Origin: Rhodospirillales bacterium
GTDB taxonomy: Bacteria; Pseudomonadota; Alphaproteobacteria; SMXQ01
Assembly: GCA_018666775.1 (NCBI GenBank)
Contig: JABIXC010000016.1
Coordinates: 1 to 64,000, forward strand
Reading direction: 5' to 3'
DNA length: 64,000 nt
The first letter of the stretch is position 1. Each line of letters begins with the position of its first letter. This document shows, piece by piece, positions 46,938 to 56,221 of the stretch. The notes beneath the pieces are model-generated. The model was not told the origin of the DNA, did no database searches, and saw nothing but the letters and a program-made list of their open reading frames with translations. The position numbers and the translations under genes are program-made.

Positions 46938-47759
46938 TTAAGCAAATATATCCCAGAACATCCGCAATGCGGCCGCGCCCAGAAACAATGCAAATATACG
47001 GGTAAGATGGCGGCGCGGCAAACGATGCGCAAGACGCGCCCCAATGGGTGCCATCACCATGGCGGGCAGAGCACAAACCACAAAGCCCGCCAGATTAACA
47101 TAGCCAACCGAAAACGGCGGCAACCCAGCGGTTTGCCAGCCAATGCCAACAAAACCCAACGCGCCCGGAATGGCCACCAACAGGCCCACGAAAGACGCCG
47201 TGCCAACGGCCATATGAATGGGCGTTGAAAACACGGTCAAGATGGCCACGGTAACCGCACCGCCGCCGATCCCAGCCATGGTAGAAACCGCCCCGGTGCC
47301 ACTGCCAAAGGCAAAACTGCCGATGGGCCCGGGCATGGTGTCGCCCAAGGTAACGCGGGGCTCACCCGCTGCCAGATTTCCGGCAACCAAAATTGCGATG
47401 CTGGCAAAAACCGCCGCCAATGCCGTGCCAGACACCACCGATGCCAATGCCGTGCCCATGGCCACACCGGCCAGAATGCCCGGCCCGTAGCTTTGCAGGA
47501 TTGAAAAATTGACTGCGCCAATACGCCAATGGGTCCTGGCAGAGGTTGCCGCCGTCACCACAATCACCGCCAGCGATGTCCCCACCGCCAAATGCATGCG
47601 CACGGCCACATCAATGTCTAAAAACCCTTGGGCAAAATAATAGGCCGGCACCAAAACAATGCCCCCGCCTGTGCCCAACAGCCCCGCCACCAGCCCTGAA
47701 AGCACGCCAGCACAAAAAAGGGCCATGGCAATCAGAACCAGCGTGGTTGGATCATTCAT
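46938..47759 (-). CDS. TauE/SafE family transporter
   Basis: This is an inner-membrane anion transporter of the sulfite exporter TauE/SafE family with about eight helices. The conserved GLLGTGGGIVLVP near residue 27 and GIGGGAVTVAILTVF in the second half mark the two family repeats. Relatives move sulfite, sulfonates or organic anions. It lies 18 bases downstream of msrB and may export an acidic product or import the substrate of the following enzymes. Confidence 0.9.
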   Translation of the reverse strand: MNDPTTLVLIAMALFCAGVLSGLVAGLLGTGGGIVLVPAYYFAQGFLDIDVAVRMHLAVGTSLAVIVVTAATSARTHWRIGAVNFSILQSYGPGILAGVAMGTALASVVSGTALAAVFASIAILVAGNLAAGEPRVTLGDTMPGPIGSFAFGSGTGAVSTMAGIGGGAVTVAILTVFSTPIHMAVGTASFVGLLVAIPGALGFVGIGWQTAGLPPFSVGYVNLAGFVVCALPAMVMAPIGARLAHRLPRRHLTRIFALFLGAAALRMFWDIFA

Positions 47760-47777
47760 AAATTTGCCTTTCAGGCA

Positions 47778-48182
47778 TCACGATGCGTCGGTCTTTTCAA
47801 AGTTCAAAGATACGGAATTGATGCAATAGCGCAAACCAGTGGGCGGCGGGCCATCTGGAAACACATGGCCAAGATGGGCATCACAGCGCCCACACACCAC
47901 TTCGGTGCGCACCGCCCCGAAACTGCTATCGCGCACTTCTTCAATCACGCCCGGTTCTATGGGAGCGGTATAGCTGGGCCAGCCAGAACCGGATTCGAAT
48001 TTTGTTTCAGAAGAAAAAAGTGCCGTCCCACAGCAAATACAATGATAGGTGCCATGATCGTGGCAATCCCAATAGCGCCCGGTAAAGGCCTGCTCAGTGC
48101 CCTTTTCACGGGCAACCCGGTATTCATCCGCTGAGAGTTGCGCGCGCCATTGCTCATTTGTTTTGGTGATTTTATCGGTCAT
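47778..48182 (-). CDS. msrB: Peptide methionine-R-sulfoxide reductase
   Basis: This repair enzyme reduces methionine-R-sulfoxide in proteins. The segment [10 protein letters not shown], the zinc CxxC pairs (CICC-type and CGRC) and [11 protein letters not shown] with the catalytic cysteine are present. The length of 134 residues is usual. Its start overlaps the stop of the upstream alpha/beta hydrolase (ATGA), so it is co-translated with a catabolic gene, which is an uncommon position. Confidence 0.95.
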   Translation of the reverse strand: MTDKITKTNEQWRAQLSADEYRVAREKGTEQAFTGRYWDCHDHGTYHCICCGTALFSSETKFESGSGWPSYTAPIEPGVIEEVRDSSFGAVRTEVVCGRCDAHLGHVFPDGPPPTGLRYCINSVSLNFEKTDAS

Positions 48183-49009
48183 GGTTTTTCCTGTGTGACG
48201 GTTTTAAAAAAATCCAACATGACGGCGTTAAATACCGCTTCATGATCAATCTGGGGATAATGATGGGCCCCCTTGATAATCTCAAGCCTGGCACCCGGAA
48301 TTTTTGCAGCCACTAATCTTGCACTTTCACCCGGTTTAGTCCCCGCGACAGAACTGGCATCTTCGCCGCCAGCAATAATCAAGGTTGGGCAAGCAATGCC
48401 AGCCAATCGATCGCAATAATCAAAGCGCCCCAAATCTTCCATGATGGCAATATAGGCGTCTGGATCATTGTTGATGTAATGGGTTCGATACCAATCCATC
48501 AATCCTGAATTGGCGGCACGGAAATCATCGGGAAAATGGCTGTCAATTTGAGGGCCAGCGGCGATTTTCATACCGTGTTCGCGAATGGCGGTGTTGCGCG
48601 CCGCACGCACCCCGGAATTTCCGCCCTTGATCCGGCACGCCGTGGACACCAACGCCAGCGCGGTCAACCGATTCCCATGGGCACAGGCAAAGGCCTGACC
48701 GATAAAGCTTCCCAGCGACACGCCCATGAGAATAATTTTATCAATGCCCAAATGATCCAACAATGCGATCAGGTCTTCAGTGAAGGTTTCAACACCCATG
48801 GGCGCATCACCACACGATGATTCGCCCAACCCCCGAATGTCATAGGTGATCACCCGGTAATTGCGGGCCAGAACCGGCACTTGCCCGCGCCAGCCTTCGC
48901 GGGTGGACAGGCCCACGGAATGCACCAACACAACAACAGGGCGACGCCCTGTTTCGTCACCGGTATCATCATAAACAATGGATGCCCCACGGGTTTCTAC
49001 GCTTGGCAA
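48179..49009 (-). CDS. Alpha/beta hydrolase, first gene of the leftward run
   Basis: This is a second alpha/beta hydrolase, resembling 3-oxoadipate enol-lactonase or N-formylmaleamate deformylase. The nucleophile is S98 in GVSLGS, and [11 protein letters not shown] carries the histidine. The start is a TTG at 49009, supported by AAGGAG nine bases upstream; no earlier in-frame ATG is available. It opens the seven-gene run that ends at 43814. The 44566-45369 hydrolase is a distant paralogue. Confidence 0.87.
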   Translation of the reverse strand: MPSVETRGASIVYDDTGDETGRRPVVVLVHSVGLSTREGWRGQVPVLARNYRVITYDIRGLGESSCGDAPMGVETFTEDLIALLDHLGIDKIILMGVSLGSFIGQAFACAHGNRLTALALVSTACRIKGGNSGVRAARNTAIREHGMKIAAGPQIDSHFPDDFRAANSGLMDWYRTHYINNDPDAYIAIMEDLGRFDYCDRLAGIACPTLIIAGGEDASSVAGTKPGESARLVAAKIPGARLEIIKGAHHYPQIDHEAVFNAVMLDFFKTVTQEKP

Positions 49010-49086
49010 ATGGATATCTCCTTTATTACAGCACGCAAAAATTTAAGCGATCCGCTTTCGCTGGGCAAGCATCAGACAAAAGAAAA

Positions 49087-49111
49087 ACGGCGGGCCAATA
49101 TGGCCCGCCGT
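49087..49111 (-). terminator. Terminator after the Mo large subunit gene
   Basis: A perfect ten-base stem (ACGGCGGGCC/GGCCCGCCGT) with a five-base loop is followed, reading on the minus strand, by a T-rich tail. It lies 26 bases after the stop of the gene at 49137, separating it from the next leftward run. Confidence 0.85.
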
Positions 49112-49136
49112 CTTATGCGTCTCAGGGTGTTTAACC

Positions 49137-51449
49137 TTATCCTTTGGCCAATGCCGCCTTAACCCGCGCAGGGGTCATGGGTGCGGTTCGAAGACGCACA
49201 CCCGTGGCATCATAGAAGGCATTCGCCATGGCCGCAGCCACCGGCCGGGTGGAGGGTTCCCCCGCCCCCATGGCCGGTTTGTCCGGCCGATTGATCAACA
49301 CCACATCAATGGTTTCCGGGGTGTCGGGGCTTTCGGCGATGGGATAGCTTTCCCAATCGACACTGGTCACCGCATCGGGGCTGAACATCACCTCTTCATA
49401 AAGTGCCCGGCTTAAGGCCATACCGACATTGCCGTGAACACACCGGGTCAGACCATCGGGATTGATGATCAGGCCACAATCGTGGGAAACGGTGAATTTT
49501 TTGGGCCAGATCCGGCCTGTCCGTTTGTCCACCTCGACCTCGGATATGACAGCCACGAACGAACCCGAACGACGGGCATAGGCAATGCCCCGACCGGTTA
49601 CCACATTTTTGCTTTTTTGGCCTTTGCGTGGACCAACCCTTGACTTCCACCCGGCCTTTTTGGCCACCGCCGTGATGGCATCGCGGTCGCGTTGGGTGCG
49701 CAGGTATTTAAGCCGGTATTCAACCGGGTCCATCCCTGCGGTTTCGGCCAGTTCATCTTGGAACTGTTCCGATGCAAACTGAATCTGGGGCCCAATGGGG
49801 TCGCGCAGATGTGATGTCCTGAGCGGTGAATTGCGCTTTAAAAATGGCGGGATCACCTTCCAGCCCAGCTTGTAATCGGGCACGTCATAAATGTTATCGG
49901 GTTCAGAAAAGAACTTGCGGGGGTTCAATTTTACCCCAAGCGCCTGACCCGCAAGATTATCTCTGGGCTTGGATTCATTGGACCGCACATTTTGCCGATC
50001 AAACGCCTTTGAAATAAATTCATAGGCAACGACATTGCCGTCTTTATCAATGCCGCCTCGGCAAGAATGTACAGAGGCCGGCGCCTTTGGATCCCAGCCC
50101 GTGCCTTCATGGCGCATGCCCTGAACCCGGACCGGTTTACCCACTTCTTTGGAAATCAACGCCGCCTGCATGGCAGCATCCCCGGCATCGTTACGACCGT
50201 ATGAACCGGGGCCTGGAATCCAAATCCCGCGCACGGAACCCTTTGGCAGTTTCAGCATTTTTTCAACGCCCAGGGCCGTGTAATGGGGCTTTTGAGACCC
50301 GGTCCACAACATCACAGGGGTCGCCGTGGAATCGACCACCGCACAGGCCGGGCCCATGGAAGCATGGGACTGGAACGGAAATTCATATTCCGATGTCAGA
50401 ACCTTTGCGGCCTTTTTCAGGGCCTTATCCACATTGCCTTTTTTGTGCTTGTTCTTTTTCTTGATCACCGGTGCTTTGCGGATGTGATCGTAAAGATCTT
50501 TTTGATCGCCAAAGGGTGCCTTGCCACCGCCGCTCCAATTGACCTTGATGGCTTCTGCCGCCTGAATGGCATCCCATTCATTATCGGCAACCACGGCCAA
50601 AAAGTTCTTTTTCTGGACAACGGTAATGCCCTTGATGTGCTTGATGGAAGCCGCGTCATAACCCTTTAACTTTGATCCAGCCTGGGTGGGATGGATCACC
50701 CGGGCATGAACCATGCCCGGCACCTTGACGTCGGTCACAAAGTCCGATGTGCCAAACACCTTGCCGGCAACATCGACGCGCGGGAAAGGTTTGCCAACAA
50801 CGCGGTAATCCTTCACCGCTTTGGGCTTGGCCTTGCCGTGGGAATACAATCGGTTGCCCAGCTTTTTGTTCCACTTGAGCTTGCTGTTAAAATAATTGCC
50901 CTGAAGGATATCGGTGTAGGAAATCTTTTTAGACATATTCCCTTTGACGCTGATAACCCCGTCATTCACTTCCAGGGTGGCCGCATCAACCTTTAATCGC
51001 TTCGCACCTTCTTCGACCAGAACGCGGCGGGCTTCGGCGGCGATGACGCGCATGGCCTTGCCGCCCCATTTCACCCCGAATGATCCCGATGCACCGCCCT
51101 GATTGACCGTGTGCAAGGTATCACCCATCAAGGTGGTCACCCGTTCGTAATTAACATCCAGCTCTTCAGCGACAATCTGGGAAACCGCCACATCGACGCC
51201 CTGGCCCATATCCATCTTGCCAAAGAACGCCGTGACTTTGCCGTCTGACGTCATCGCAATGAACGTGTCCAGTTGATCGGGGATCAGTTTTGGCTTTTTG
51301 GTCGACCCAAAGGCCGCCATGGTTTTTGCCGAAGCTTTTTTGGTTGCCACAATGGGCTGTGCGCCCATGACAACCACCAATGCACCCGCACCCCTGAGAA
51401 GGTCGCGGCGCGAAACATCAAAATCTTTTGGTGAAATCATTTTCGTCAT
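49137..51449 (-). CDS. Xanthine dehydrogenase family Mo large subunit, Tat-exported
   Basis: This is the molybdopterin-binding subunit of a two-part molybdenum hydroxylase of the isoquinoline 1-oxidoreductase type. The N terminus has a twin-arginine signal, SRRDLLRGAGALVVVMG, so the enzyme is folded and moved to the periplasm. Conserved blocks include PFQSHASMGPACA, MGAGEPSTRPV with the catalytic glutamate, and an N-terminal GQGVDVAVSQIVAEEL segment. At 770 residues it is normal for the group. There is no FAD subunit; electrons probably go to a cytochrome. It lies 14 bases after its [2Fe-2S] subunit. Confidence 0.9.
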   Translation of the reverse strand: MTKMISPKDFDVSRRDLLRGAGALVVVMGAQPIVATKKASAKTMAAFGSTKKPKLIPDQLDTFIAMTSDGKVTAFFGKMDMGQGVDVAVSQIVAEELDVNYERVTTLMGDTLHTVNQGGASGSFGVKWGGKAMRVIAAEARRVLVEEGAKRLKVDAATLEVNDGVISVKGNMSKKISYTDILQGNYFNSKLKWNKKLGNRLYSHGKAKPKAVKDYRVVGKPFPRVDVAGKVFGTSDFVTDVKVPGMVHARVIHPTQAGSKLKGYDAASIKHIKGITVVQKKNFLAVVADNEWDAIQAAEAIKVNWSGGGKAPFGDQKDLYDHIRKAPVIKKKNKHKKGNVDKALKKAAKVLTSEYEFPFQSHASMGPACAVVDSTATPVMLWTGSQKPHYTALGVEKMLKLPKGSVRGIWIPGPGSYGRNDAGDAAMQAALISKEVGKPVRVQGMRHEGTGWDPKAPASVHSCRGGIDKDGNVVAYEFISKAFDRQNVRSNESKPRDNLAGQALGVKLNPRKFFSEPDNIYDVPDYKLGWKVIPPFLKRNSPLRTSHLRDPIGPQIQFASEQFQDELAETAGMDPVEYRLKYLRTQRDRDAITAVAKKAGWKSRVGPRKGQKSKNVVTGRGIAYARRSGSFVAVISEVEVDKRTGRIWPKKFTVSHDCGLIINPDGLTRCVHGNVGMALSRALYEEVMFSPDAVTSVDWESYPIAESPDTPETIDVVLINRPDKPAMGAGEPSTRPVAAAMANAFYDATGVRLRTAPMTPARVKAALAKG

Positions 51450-51463
51450 TTTCCGGGCCCTCC

Positions 51464-51940
51464 CTAAGATGCCATGGCTTTGGCAGCGCGTTTAACCGCA
51501 TTCATGATGGCGTAATGGGTGCCACAGCGGCATTTAAGCCCCTTTAGCCCCTCGCGAATTTCCGCATCATTGACCTTTGGATTTTTCGCCAGCATTTCCG
51601 CCGCCGTCATGATCCAGCCGTTGACGCAATAGCCACATTGCGGCACCTGCTCTTCAACGTATGCCGTTTGCAATGGATGGGGTTTTTCCGGCGTGCCCAA
51701 GCCCCGAAGGGTCACCACTTTCTTGCCCTTAACCGATCCAACCGGCGTCACACAAGATCGCGTGGCCTTGCCGTTGACATGGACCGTACAGGCGCCGCAC
51801 TGGGCCAGCCCGCAACCAAAATGAGGATTATTAAGCCCGATATCGTTTCGGAGCGCATAAAGCAGGGGCATTTCAGGGTCCACACTGACCGTGTAGTGCC
51901 CCCCATTTACATTGAGTTTCATCCGTTCTTTTTTGGCCAT
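51464..51940 (-). CDS. Two-cluster [2Fe-2S] subunit of the exported Mo hydroxylase
   Basis: This is the small subunit of the same enzyme. The plant-type cluster uses C43, C48, C51 and C63; the second cluster uses C102, C105, C137 and C139 (QCGYC and CRCG motifs). The ATG at 51940 has GGAGG upstream, which decides against a longer frame reaching 52096. With 158 residues it is a standard IorA/CoxS-size protein. It lacks a signal peptide, as expected if it is co-exported with the Tat subunit. Confidence 0.92.
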   Translation of the reverse strand: MAKKERMKLNVNGGHYTVSVDPEMPLLYALRNDIGLNNPHFGCGLAQCGACTVHVNGKATRSCVTPVGSVKGKKVVTLRGLGTPEKPHPLQTAYVEEQVPQCGYCVNGWIMTAAEMLAKNPKVNDAEIREGLKGLKCRCGTHYAIMNAVKRAAKAMAS

Positions 51941-52071
51941 GAACCGCCTCCATAAAGGTTGATTAACGTTGTCAACTTCAGGCCATGCAAAAAGGCAGGC
52001 CCCCCAATTGTGGATGCTTCTTATGCCCTGTGCCGTTAAGCCACAGGCTGGACATCCCTTTAAATTATGAA

Positions 52072-52088
52072 CACGCAAAATTTGCGTG
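52072..52088. promoter_or_regulatory. Perfect palindrome CACGCAAA-A-TTTGCGTG
   Basis: Two eight-base arms around one base, about 130 bases upstream of the [2Fe-2S] gene at 51940. It is the likeliest operator in the gap between that gene and the MobA-like gene. Confidence 0.4.
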
Positions 52089-52198
52089 ATAATCAAATTG
52101 GTGAATTAAATCGGACACAGGCAGAATTGTTTCTGCTCTTTGTTGTCCGTCATCTCCCGTTGATGAATTCTCTACCCCACGCGGGCATTGAGTCAAGA

Positions 52199-52804
52199 CT
52201 AGTTAGAGGAAGGTTTATTAAAATCGTCAATGGCCGCTGCGGTATCAAGGTCCAATAGGGTCCCTGACCCGGTCATGGCAATCTCGCGAACTGCATCTGG
52301 ATGGGCACCAACCACGGCTTTGGCACCCCCATCCCCTTTCAGGGCGATCAGTTCTGGAAAAAATTTCGCGGCAAACAAAACCGGGTTTCCCCGCCGCCCG
52401 TCAGCCACCGGCACCGAAATGCCATCCGCATCAAAGCTATCAATCAATTGGTTGATGGCATCGGCATTCAGGTTTGGCATGTCACCCAAACAGATCAACG
52501 CACCGTCAATATCATTACCCAAAGCCCCAATGCCCGCAGCAATGGACGTGCCCATGCCTTCGCCAAATTCTGGATTATGGACAAATGAAATATCCCGGCC
52601 CAAAAGCGCATCTTCGATACGGCCTGATTCAAACCCCGAAACAACCACGACTTTATCCGCGCGGGATGCGCAAACCTGATCAACAACGCAGGCAATCATC
52701 GGTTTGTCGCCAATGGGAGCCATTAATTTATTTAACGCACCCGCACGCTGGCTGGACCCTGCCGCCAAAATCAAACCCGCGATCTTGGGTACAGATGCCG
52801 TCAT
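52199..52804 (-). CDS. MobA-like nucleotidyltransferase for Mo cofactor
   Basis: This is an NTP-transferase fold protein that resembles the molybdenum cofactor cytidylyl- or guanylyltransferases (MocA/MobA type). The N-terminal GLILAAGSSQRAG with K at about residue 27 is the nucleotide-binding loop, and LICLGDMPNLNADAI is the metal-binding region. For xanthine-dehydrogenase-family enzymes the cytosine dinucleotide form of the cofactor is usual, so cytidylyltransfer is likely. It overlaps the XdhC gene by four bases. Confidence 0.87.
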   Translation of the reverse strand: MTASVPKIAGLILAAGSSQRAGALNKLMAPIGDKPMIACVVDQVCASRADKVVVVSGFESGRIEDALLGRDISFVHNPEFGEGMGTSIAAGIGALGNDIDGALICLGDMPNLNADAINQLIDSFDADGISVPVADGRRGNPVLFAAKFFPELIALKGDGGAKAVVGAHPDAVREIAMTGSGTLLDLDTAAAIDDFNKPSSN

Positions 52805-53514
52805 TTAGGGGCAATGCCCTTTTTCTTTGGCCGCAACACATCAATGATCTGGGCAACGATGGAAATGCCAATTTCCGGCGGCGATAATGCGCCAATGTCC
52901 AGCCCCACGGGGCCATGGATGCGATCTAGATCGGCATCGCTAAATCCCTGTTCTTTCATGCGTTCGCGCCGGGCACCTTGGGTTTTCCGAGACCCCAATG
53001 CACCAATATAAAACGCATCAGACTTCATTGCCGTTGCAAGGGCCGGTTCATCCAGCTTTGGATCGTGGCTCAAGGCAACCACCGCCATACGCCGATCAAT
53101 GCCAAGGGCCCCCAGCGCTTCTTCGGGCCAATCATGGTTTAGCTCAGCACCGGGAAAACGGGGCGCTGTGGCATAGGTCGTGCGCGGATCAATGATCGTT
53201 ACCTCAAACCCGGCCATGGCCGCCATGGAAGAAAGATATTGCGAAATATGGCCCGCACCAATGATGGCCAATCGCAAGGGCTGGCTTAGGACCAGAATAA
53301 AATAACTGCGTTCATTTTCTTCGACGCGGCGGCTTTCATTGGCAGCCATGGCTTTTTTAACAGCACCCGACAGCCCGCCATCAAGGGCAAGATCACCTTC
53401 GGCCAAACCATCCACCACCAAGGCTTCTGCACCGCTTTCAAGATCGGTGACCAGCGCCACGTCGCGTTTTTCAGCCCGCGCCTTAAGCAGCGCGTTTAGA
53501 CTGGTTGCCTTCAT
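52801..53514 (-). CDS. XdhC-family maturation factor, C-terminal part
   Basis: This is the Rossmann-domain part of an XdhC/CoxI-type chaperone, which binds the Mo cofactor and helps its sulfuration and insertion. IIGAGHISQYLSSMA is the nucleotide-fold motif near residue 84, and ALGSRKTQGARRERM is the conserved distal segment. The first 75 residues carry part of the XdhC N-terminal fold. The preceding gene encodes the rest, with which it overlaps by four bases. Confidence 0.88.
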   Translation of the reverse strand: MKATSLNALLKARAEKRDVALVTDLESGAEALVVDGLAEGDLALDGGLSGAVKKAMAANESRRVEENERSYFILVLSQPLRLAIIGAGHISQYLSSMAAMAGFEVTIIDPRTTYATAPRFPGAELNHDWPEEALGALGIDRRMAVVALSHDPKLDEPALATAMKSDAFYIGALGSRKTQGARRERMKEQGFSDADLDRIHGPVGLDIGALSPPEIGISIVAQIIDVLRPKKKGIAPK

Positions 53515-53846
53515 GCCACTTTCTCCACGTAAATTTCGATTTTACCGCCACACGACAGGCCCACTTCCCAAGCCTGATCATCGGCAATGCCAAAATCAAG
53601 CAATCGGGGTTTGCCTTCGGTGATCACGCCCTGGGCCGCATCAACCACGGCGCTTTCGACGCAACCCGCAGAAACCGAGCCAGCAAAATTACCATCCCCA
53701 TCGACAACCAGCTGGCTGCCCACGGGCCGGGGCGATGAACCCCAGGTGGTCACCACGGTGGCCACCGCCACCTCACGGCCATCGGCTTTCCACTCTGCTG
53801 CCAGACTTAAAACATCGTCGCCACTTCCGGGCACAATACCATTCAT
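53511..53846 (-). CDS. XdhC-family maturation factor, N-terminal part
   Basis: This 111-residue protein matches the N-terminal XdhC/CoxI domain: VATVVTTWGSSPRPVGSQLVV and FAGSVSAGCVESAVV carry the conserved residues including the cysteine. In many organisms this is joined to the Rossmann part in one polypeptide; here the two are separate genes overlapping by ATGA. I chose MNGIVPGSG at 53846, with GGGGAG upstream. It is transcribed away from the large-subunit gene at 53993. Confidence 0.85.
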   Translation of the reverse strand: MNGIVPGSGDDVLSLAAEWKADGREVAVATVVTTWGSSPRPVGSQLVVDGDGNFAGSVSAGCVESAVVDAAQGVITEGKPRLLDFGIADDQAWEVGLSCGGKIEIYVEKVA

Positions 53847-53992
53847 AGATTCTCTCCCCCTGAGCAAAAGGCTATCATCATTGCCAACCATTATACCCTT
53901 GTTTCCGCTTACGCCAACTTGACAAAACCGGGGTGGAGGCTGCACAACAAATAAAACAACTTTAAATCTGTCGCTAAGGGAGGCGGCGCTTT

Positions 53993-56191
53993 ATGAACAC
54001 CACGCCAAAAGCCAAATCCGTCTTTATCGGCAGCCTTCGAAATAATCCTGATCTGGACAAATGGATCGTCATTGAACCAGACGGCGTTATCCAGATTCAA
54101 TCCGGCAAAATTGAAATCGGCCAAGGCCTGCGTACCGCACTGGCCATGGTTGCTGCAGAAGAGCTGGATATCGACCTTTCCCGGGTCCGCATGCAAATGG
54201 CCGACACCGAATTGACCGCCGATGAACAGGTGACATCGGGCAGCAAATCCATGGAAAGTTCGGCCACCGCGCTGCGCTACGCCGCCGCCGAATGCCGCGC
54301 CATTATGCTGGCCAAAGCCGCAGAAAACATGGGCGTCGATGTCGATAGCCTGATCGTCGAAGACGGCACCATCAAAAGCCCCGCCACCAATGCCCAAACC
54401 ACCTATTGGGATGTGATGGGCGGTGAAAAATTTGGCCAAAAAGCTACCGGGACCGTTTCCCCCAAACCAGCCAGCGCCCACCGCATTGTTGGTACAGAGC
54501 CTGAGCGGGTGGATATTCCATGGCGCGTTTTCGGCCCGGGTGAAGGCATCGGGGATGCCCTGTTCATGCACGACATGGAACGCCCCAATATGCTGCATGG
54601 GCGCATCATTCGGCCAACCCACCAAGGTTCACGCCTTGAATCCGTTGACCCAAGCGCGCTTGAGGCCATGCCCGGGGTCGTAAAAATCGTCAAAAATGGC
54701 AGTTTTCTGGGCCTTATTGCCGAAAGAGAAGACCAGGCCATCAAAGCCGCAGAAGCGCTGGCCGAGGCCGCCAATTGGACCGCAGGGGAGCCCCTGCCCA
54801 ATGAAGAACAAATTTATGACTGGATGGTCAGCCAAGACACCATCGATAACGGCGTCATAGATGGCGCCCATATCAAAGATGCCCCCGTTGAAGCCCCACC
54901 ACCCAAAAATGCTGCCCTGACCCTGGAGGGAATGTATGGCAAACCCTATATCCTGCATGGGGCCATGGGACCGGCCTGCGCCATTGCACAATTCAAAGGC
55001 GATGCCTTAACGCTCTGGACCCACAGCCAAGGGGTGTTCCCCCTGCGCCGGGCTTTGGCCCCGGTTCTGGAATTAAAAGAAGAAAACATCCATTGCATCC
55101 ATCGTGATGGGGCCGGGTGTTATGGCCATAATTCAGCCGATGATGTGGCGCTCGATGCGGCCCTTTTGGCGCGCGAGGCCGATGGCCGCCCGGTTCGGGT
55201 GCAATGGACCCGCAAGGACGAACACCGGTGGGAACCCTTTGGCACCGCCATGGTGTGTGGCGCGCGCGCAAGCCTAGATGCGGATGGCCAGATCATTGAT
55301 TGGCGGTTTGATATCTGGTCTGGCATGCACGGCAACCGGCCCAAATTCCACAAGGAACAAACGGCCCTTTTGGCGGCGTCCCACATGGATACCCATTGGA
55401 AACCCCAGCCCTTTATCGCCGCTGTGGCCGATGAAGCAGGCGAACACCGCAATGCCAGCCCCGGATATGATTTACCGGTTTGCAACATCGCCAAGCATTT
55501 TGTCGCAAACCATCCGTTTAGAACCTCATCCCTGCGCGGCCTTGGTGCTTTTGCCAATGTGTTCGCCATTGAATCAATGATGGACGAACTGGCCCATGCC
55601 TCCGGTCAAGATACCGTGGCCTTCCGCCTGCGCCATTTATCAGACCCGCGCGCGCGCGCTGTTTTGGAAGAAACCGCGGGCGCCATCAAATGGGACCCCA
55701 AAAGCTGGACGCCGGGCAATGCCCAAGGCATCGCCTATGCCCGATATAAAAACTTTGCTGCCTATTGTGCCGTCGCCGTGGACATCACCATTGATGAAGC
55801 AACGGGTGTCATCACCGTCAACCATGCAGTCGTTGCCGGGGATGCGGGCGAAGCGGTCGCGCCCAATGGCATCAAAGCGCAACTGGAAGGCGGCGTCATT
55901 CAGGCCACCAGCTGGACCTTGAAAGAACGGGTGCGATTTGACCCCGGTTCCATCACCAGCACAGATTGGGAAACCTATCCCATCCTCAGTTTCCGCGAAT
56001 CCCCTGAGGTCGACGCCATTGTGATTTCCAAAAAGGGCGATCCATTCTTAGGTGTTGGTGAAGCCAGCCAAAGCCCGACGGCAGGGGCCATTGCCAATGC
56101 CGTTTTCAATGCCACCGGCGCGCGTCTGCGCGAAATGCCATTTACGCCCGAACGCGTTCGCGCCATGTTGGTCGAAGCGGGCAAACGATAA
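53993..56191 (+). CDS. Xanthine dehydrogenase family Mo large subunit, copy A
   Basis: This is a molybdopterin-binding large subunit without a Tat signal; it starts MNTTPKAKSVFIGS. The N-terminal half has GKIEIGQGLRTALAMVAAEEL, the middle PYILHGAMGPACA, and the end GVGEASQSPTAGA with the catalytic glutamate. The region at HGAMG differs from the QSHASMG of the exported paralogue. It has AAGGGAGG nine bases before the ATG. It is followed, 30 bases on, by a [2Fe-2S] gene and a second large subunit, without a FAD subunit. Confidence 0.88.
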   Translation: MNTTPKAKSVFIGSLRNNPDLDKWIVIEPDGVIQIQSGKIEIGQGLRTALAMVAAEELDIDLSRVRMQMADTELTADEQVTSGSKSMESSATALRYAAAECRAIMLAKAAENMGVDVDSLIVEDGTIKSPATNAQTTYWDVMGGEKFGQKATGTVSPKPASAHRIVGTEPERVDIPWRVFGPGEGIGDALFMHDMERPNMLHGRIIRPTHQGSRLESVDPSALEAMPGVVKIVKNGSFLGLIAEREDQAIKAAEALAEAANWTAGEPLPNEEQIYDWMVSQDTIDNGVIDGAHIKDAPVEAPPPKNAALTLEGMYGKPYILHGAMGPACAIAQFKGDALTLWTHSQGVFPLRRALAPVLELKEENIHCIHRDGAGCYGHNSADDVALDAALLAREADGRPVRVQWTRKDEHRWEPFGTAMVCGARASLDADGQIIDWRFDIWSGMHGNRPKFHKEQTALLAASHMDTHWKPQPFIAAVADEAGEHRNASPGYDLPVCNIAKHFVANHPFRTSSLRGLGAFANVFAIESMMDELAHASGQDTVAFRLRHLSDPRARAVLEETAGAIKWDPKSWTPGNAQGIAYARYKNFAAYCAVAVDITIDEATGVITVNHAVVAGDAGEAVAPNGIKAQLEGGVIQATSWTLKERVRFDPGSITSTDWETYPILSFRESPEVDAIVISKKGDPFLGVGEASQSPTAGAIANAVFNATGARLREMPFTPERVRAMLVEAGKR

Positions 56192-56221
56192 CAAACCAAA
56201 ATAAAGTACAGAGGAAACATC

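Noticed and set aside
53909-54625. 238-codon minus-strand frame
   Set aside because: It is antisense to the Mo large subunit copy A and has no family features; it also covers the divergent start region.
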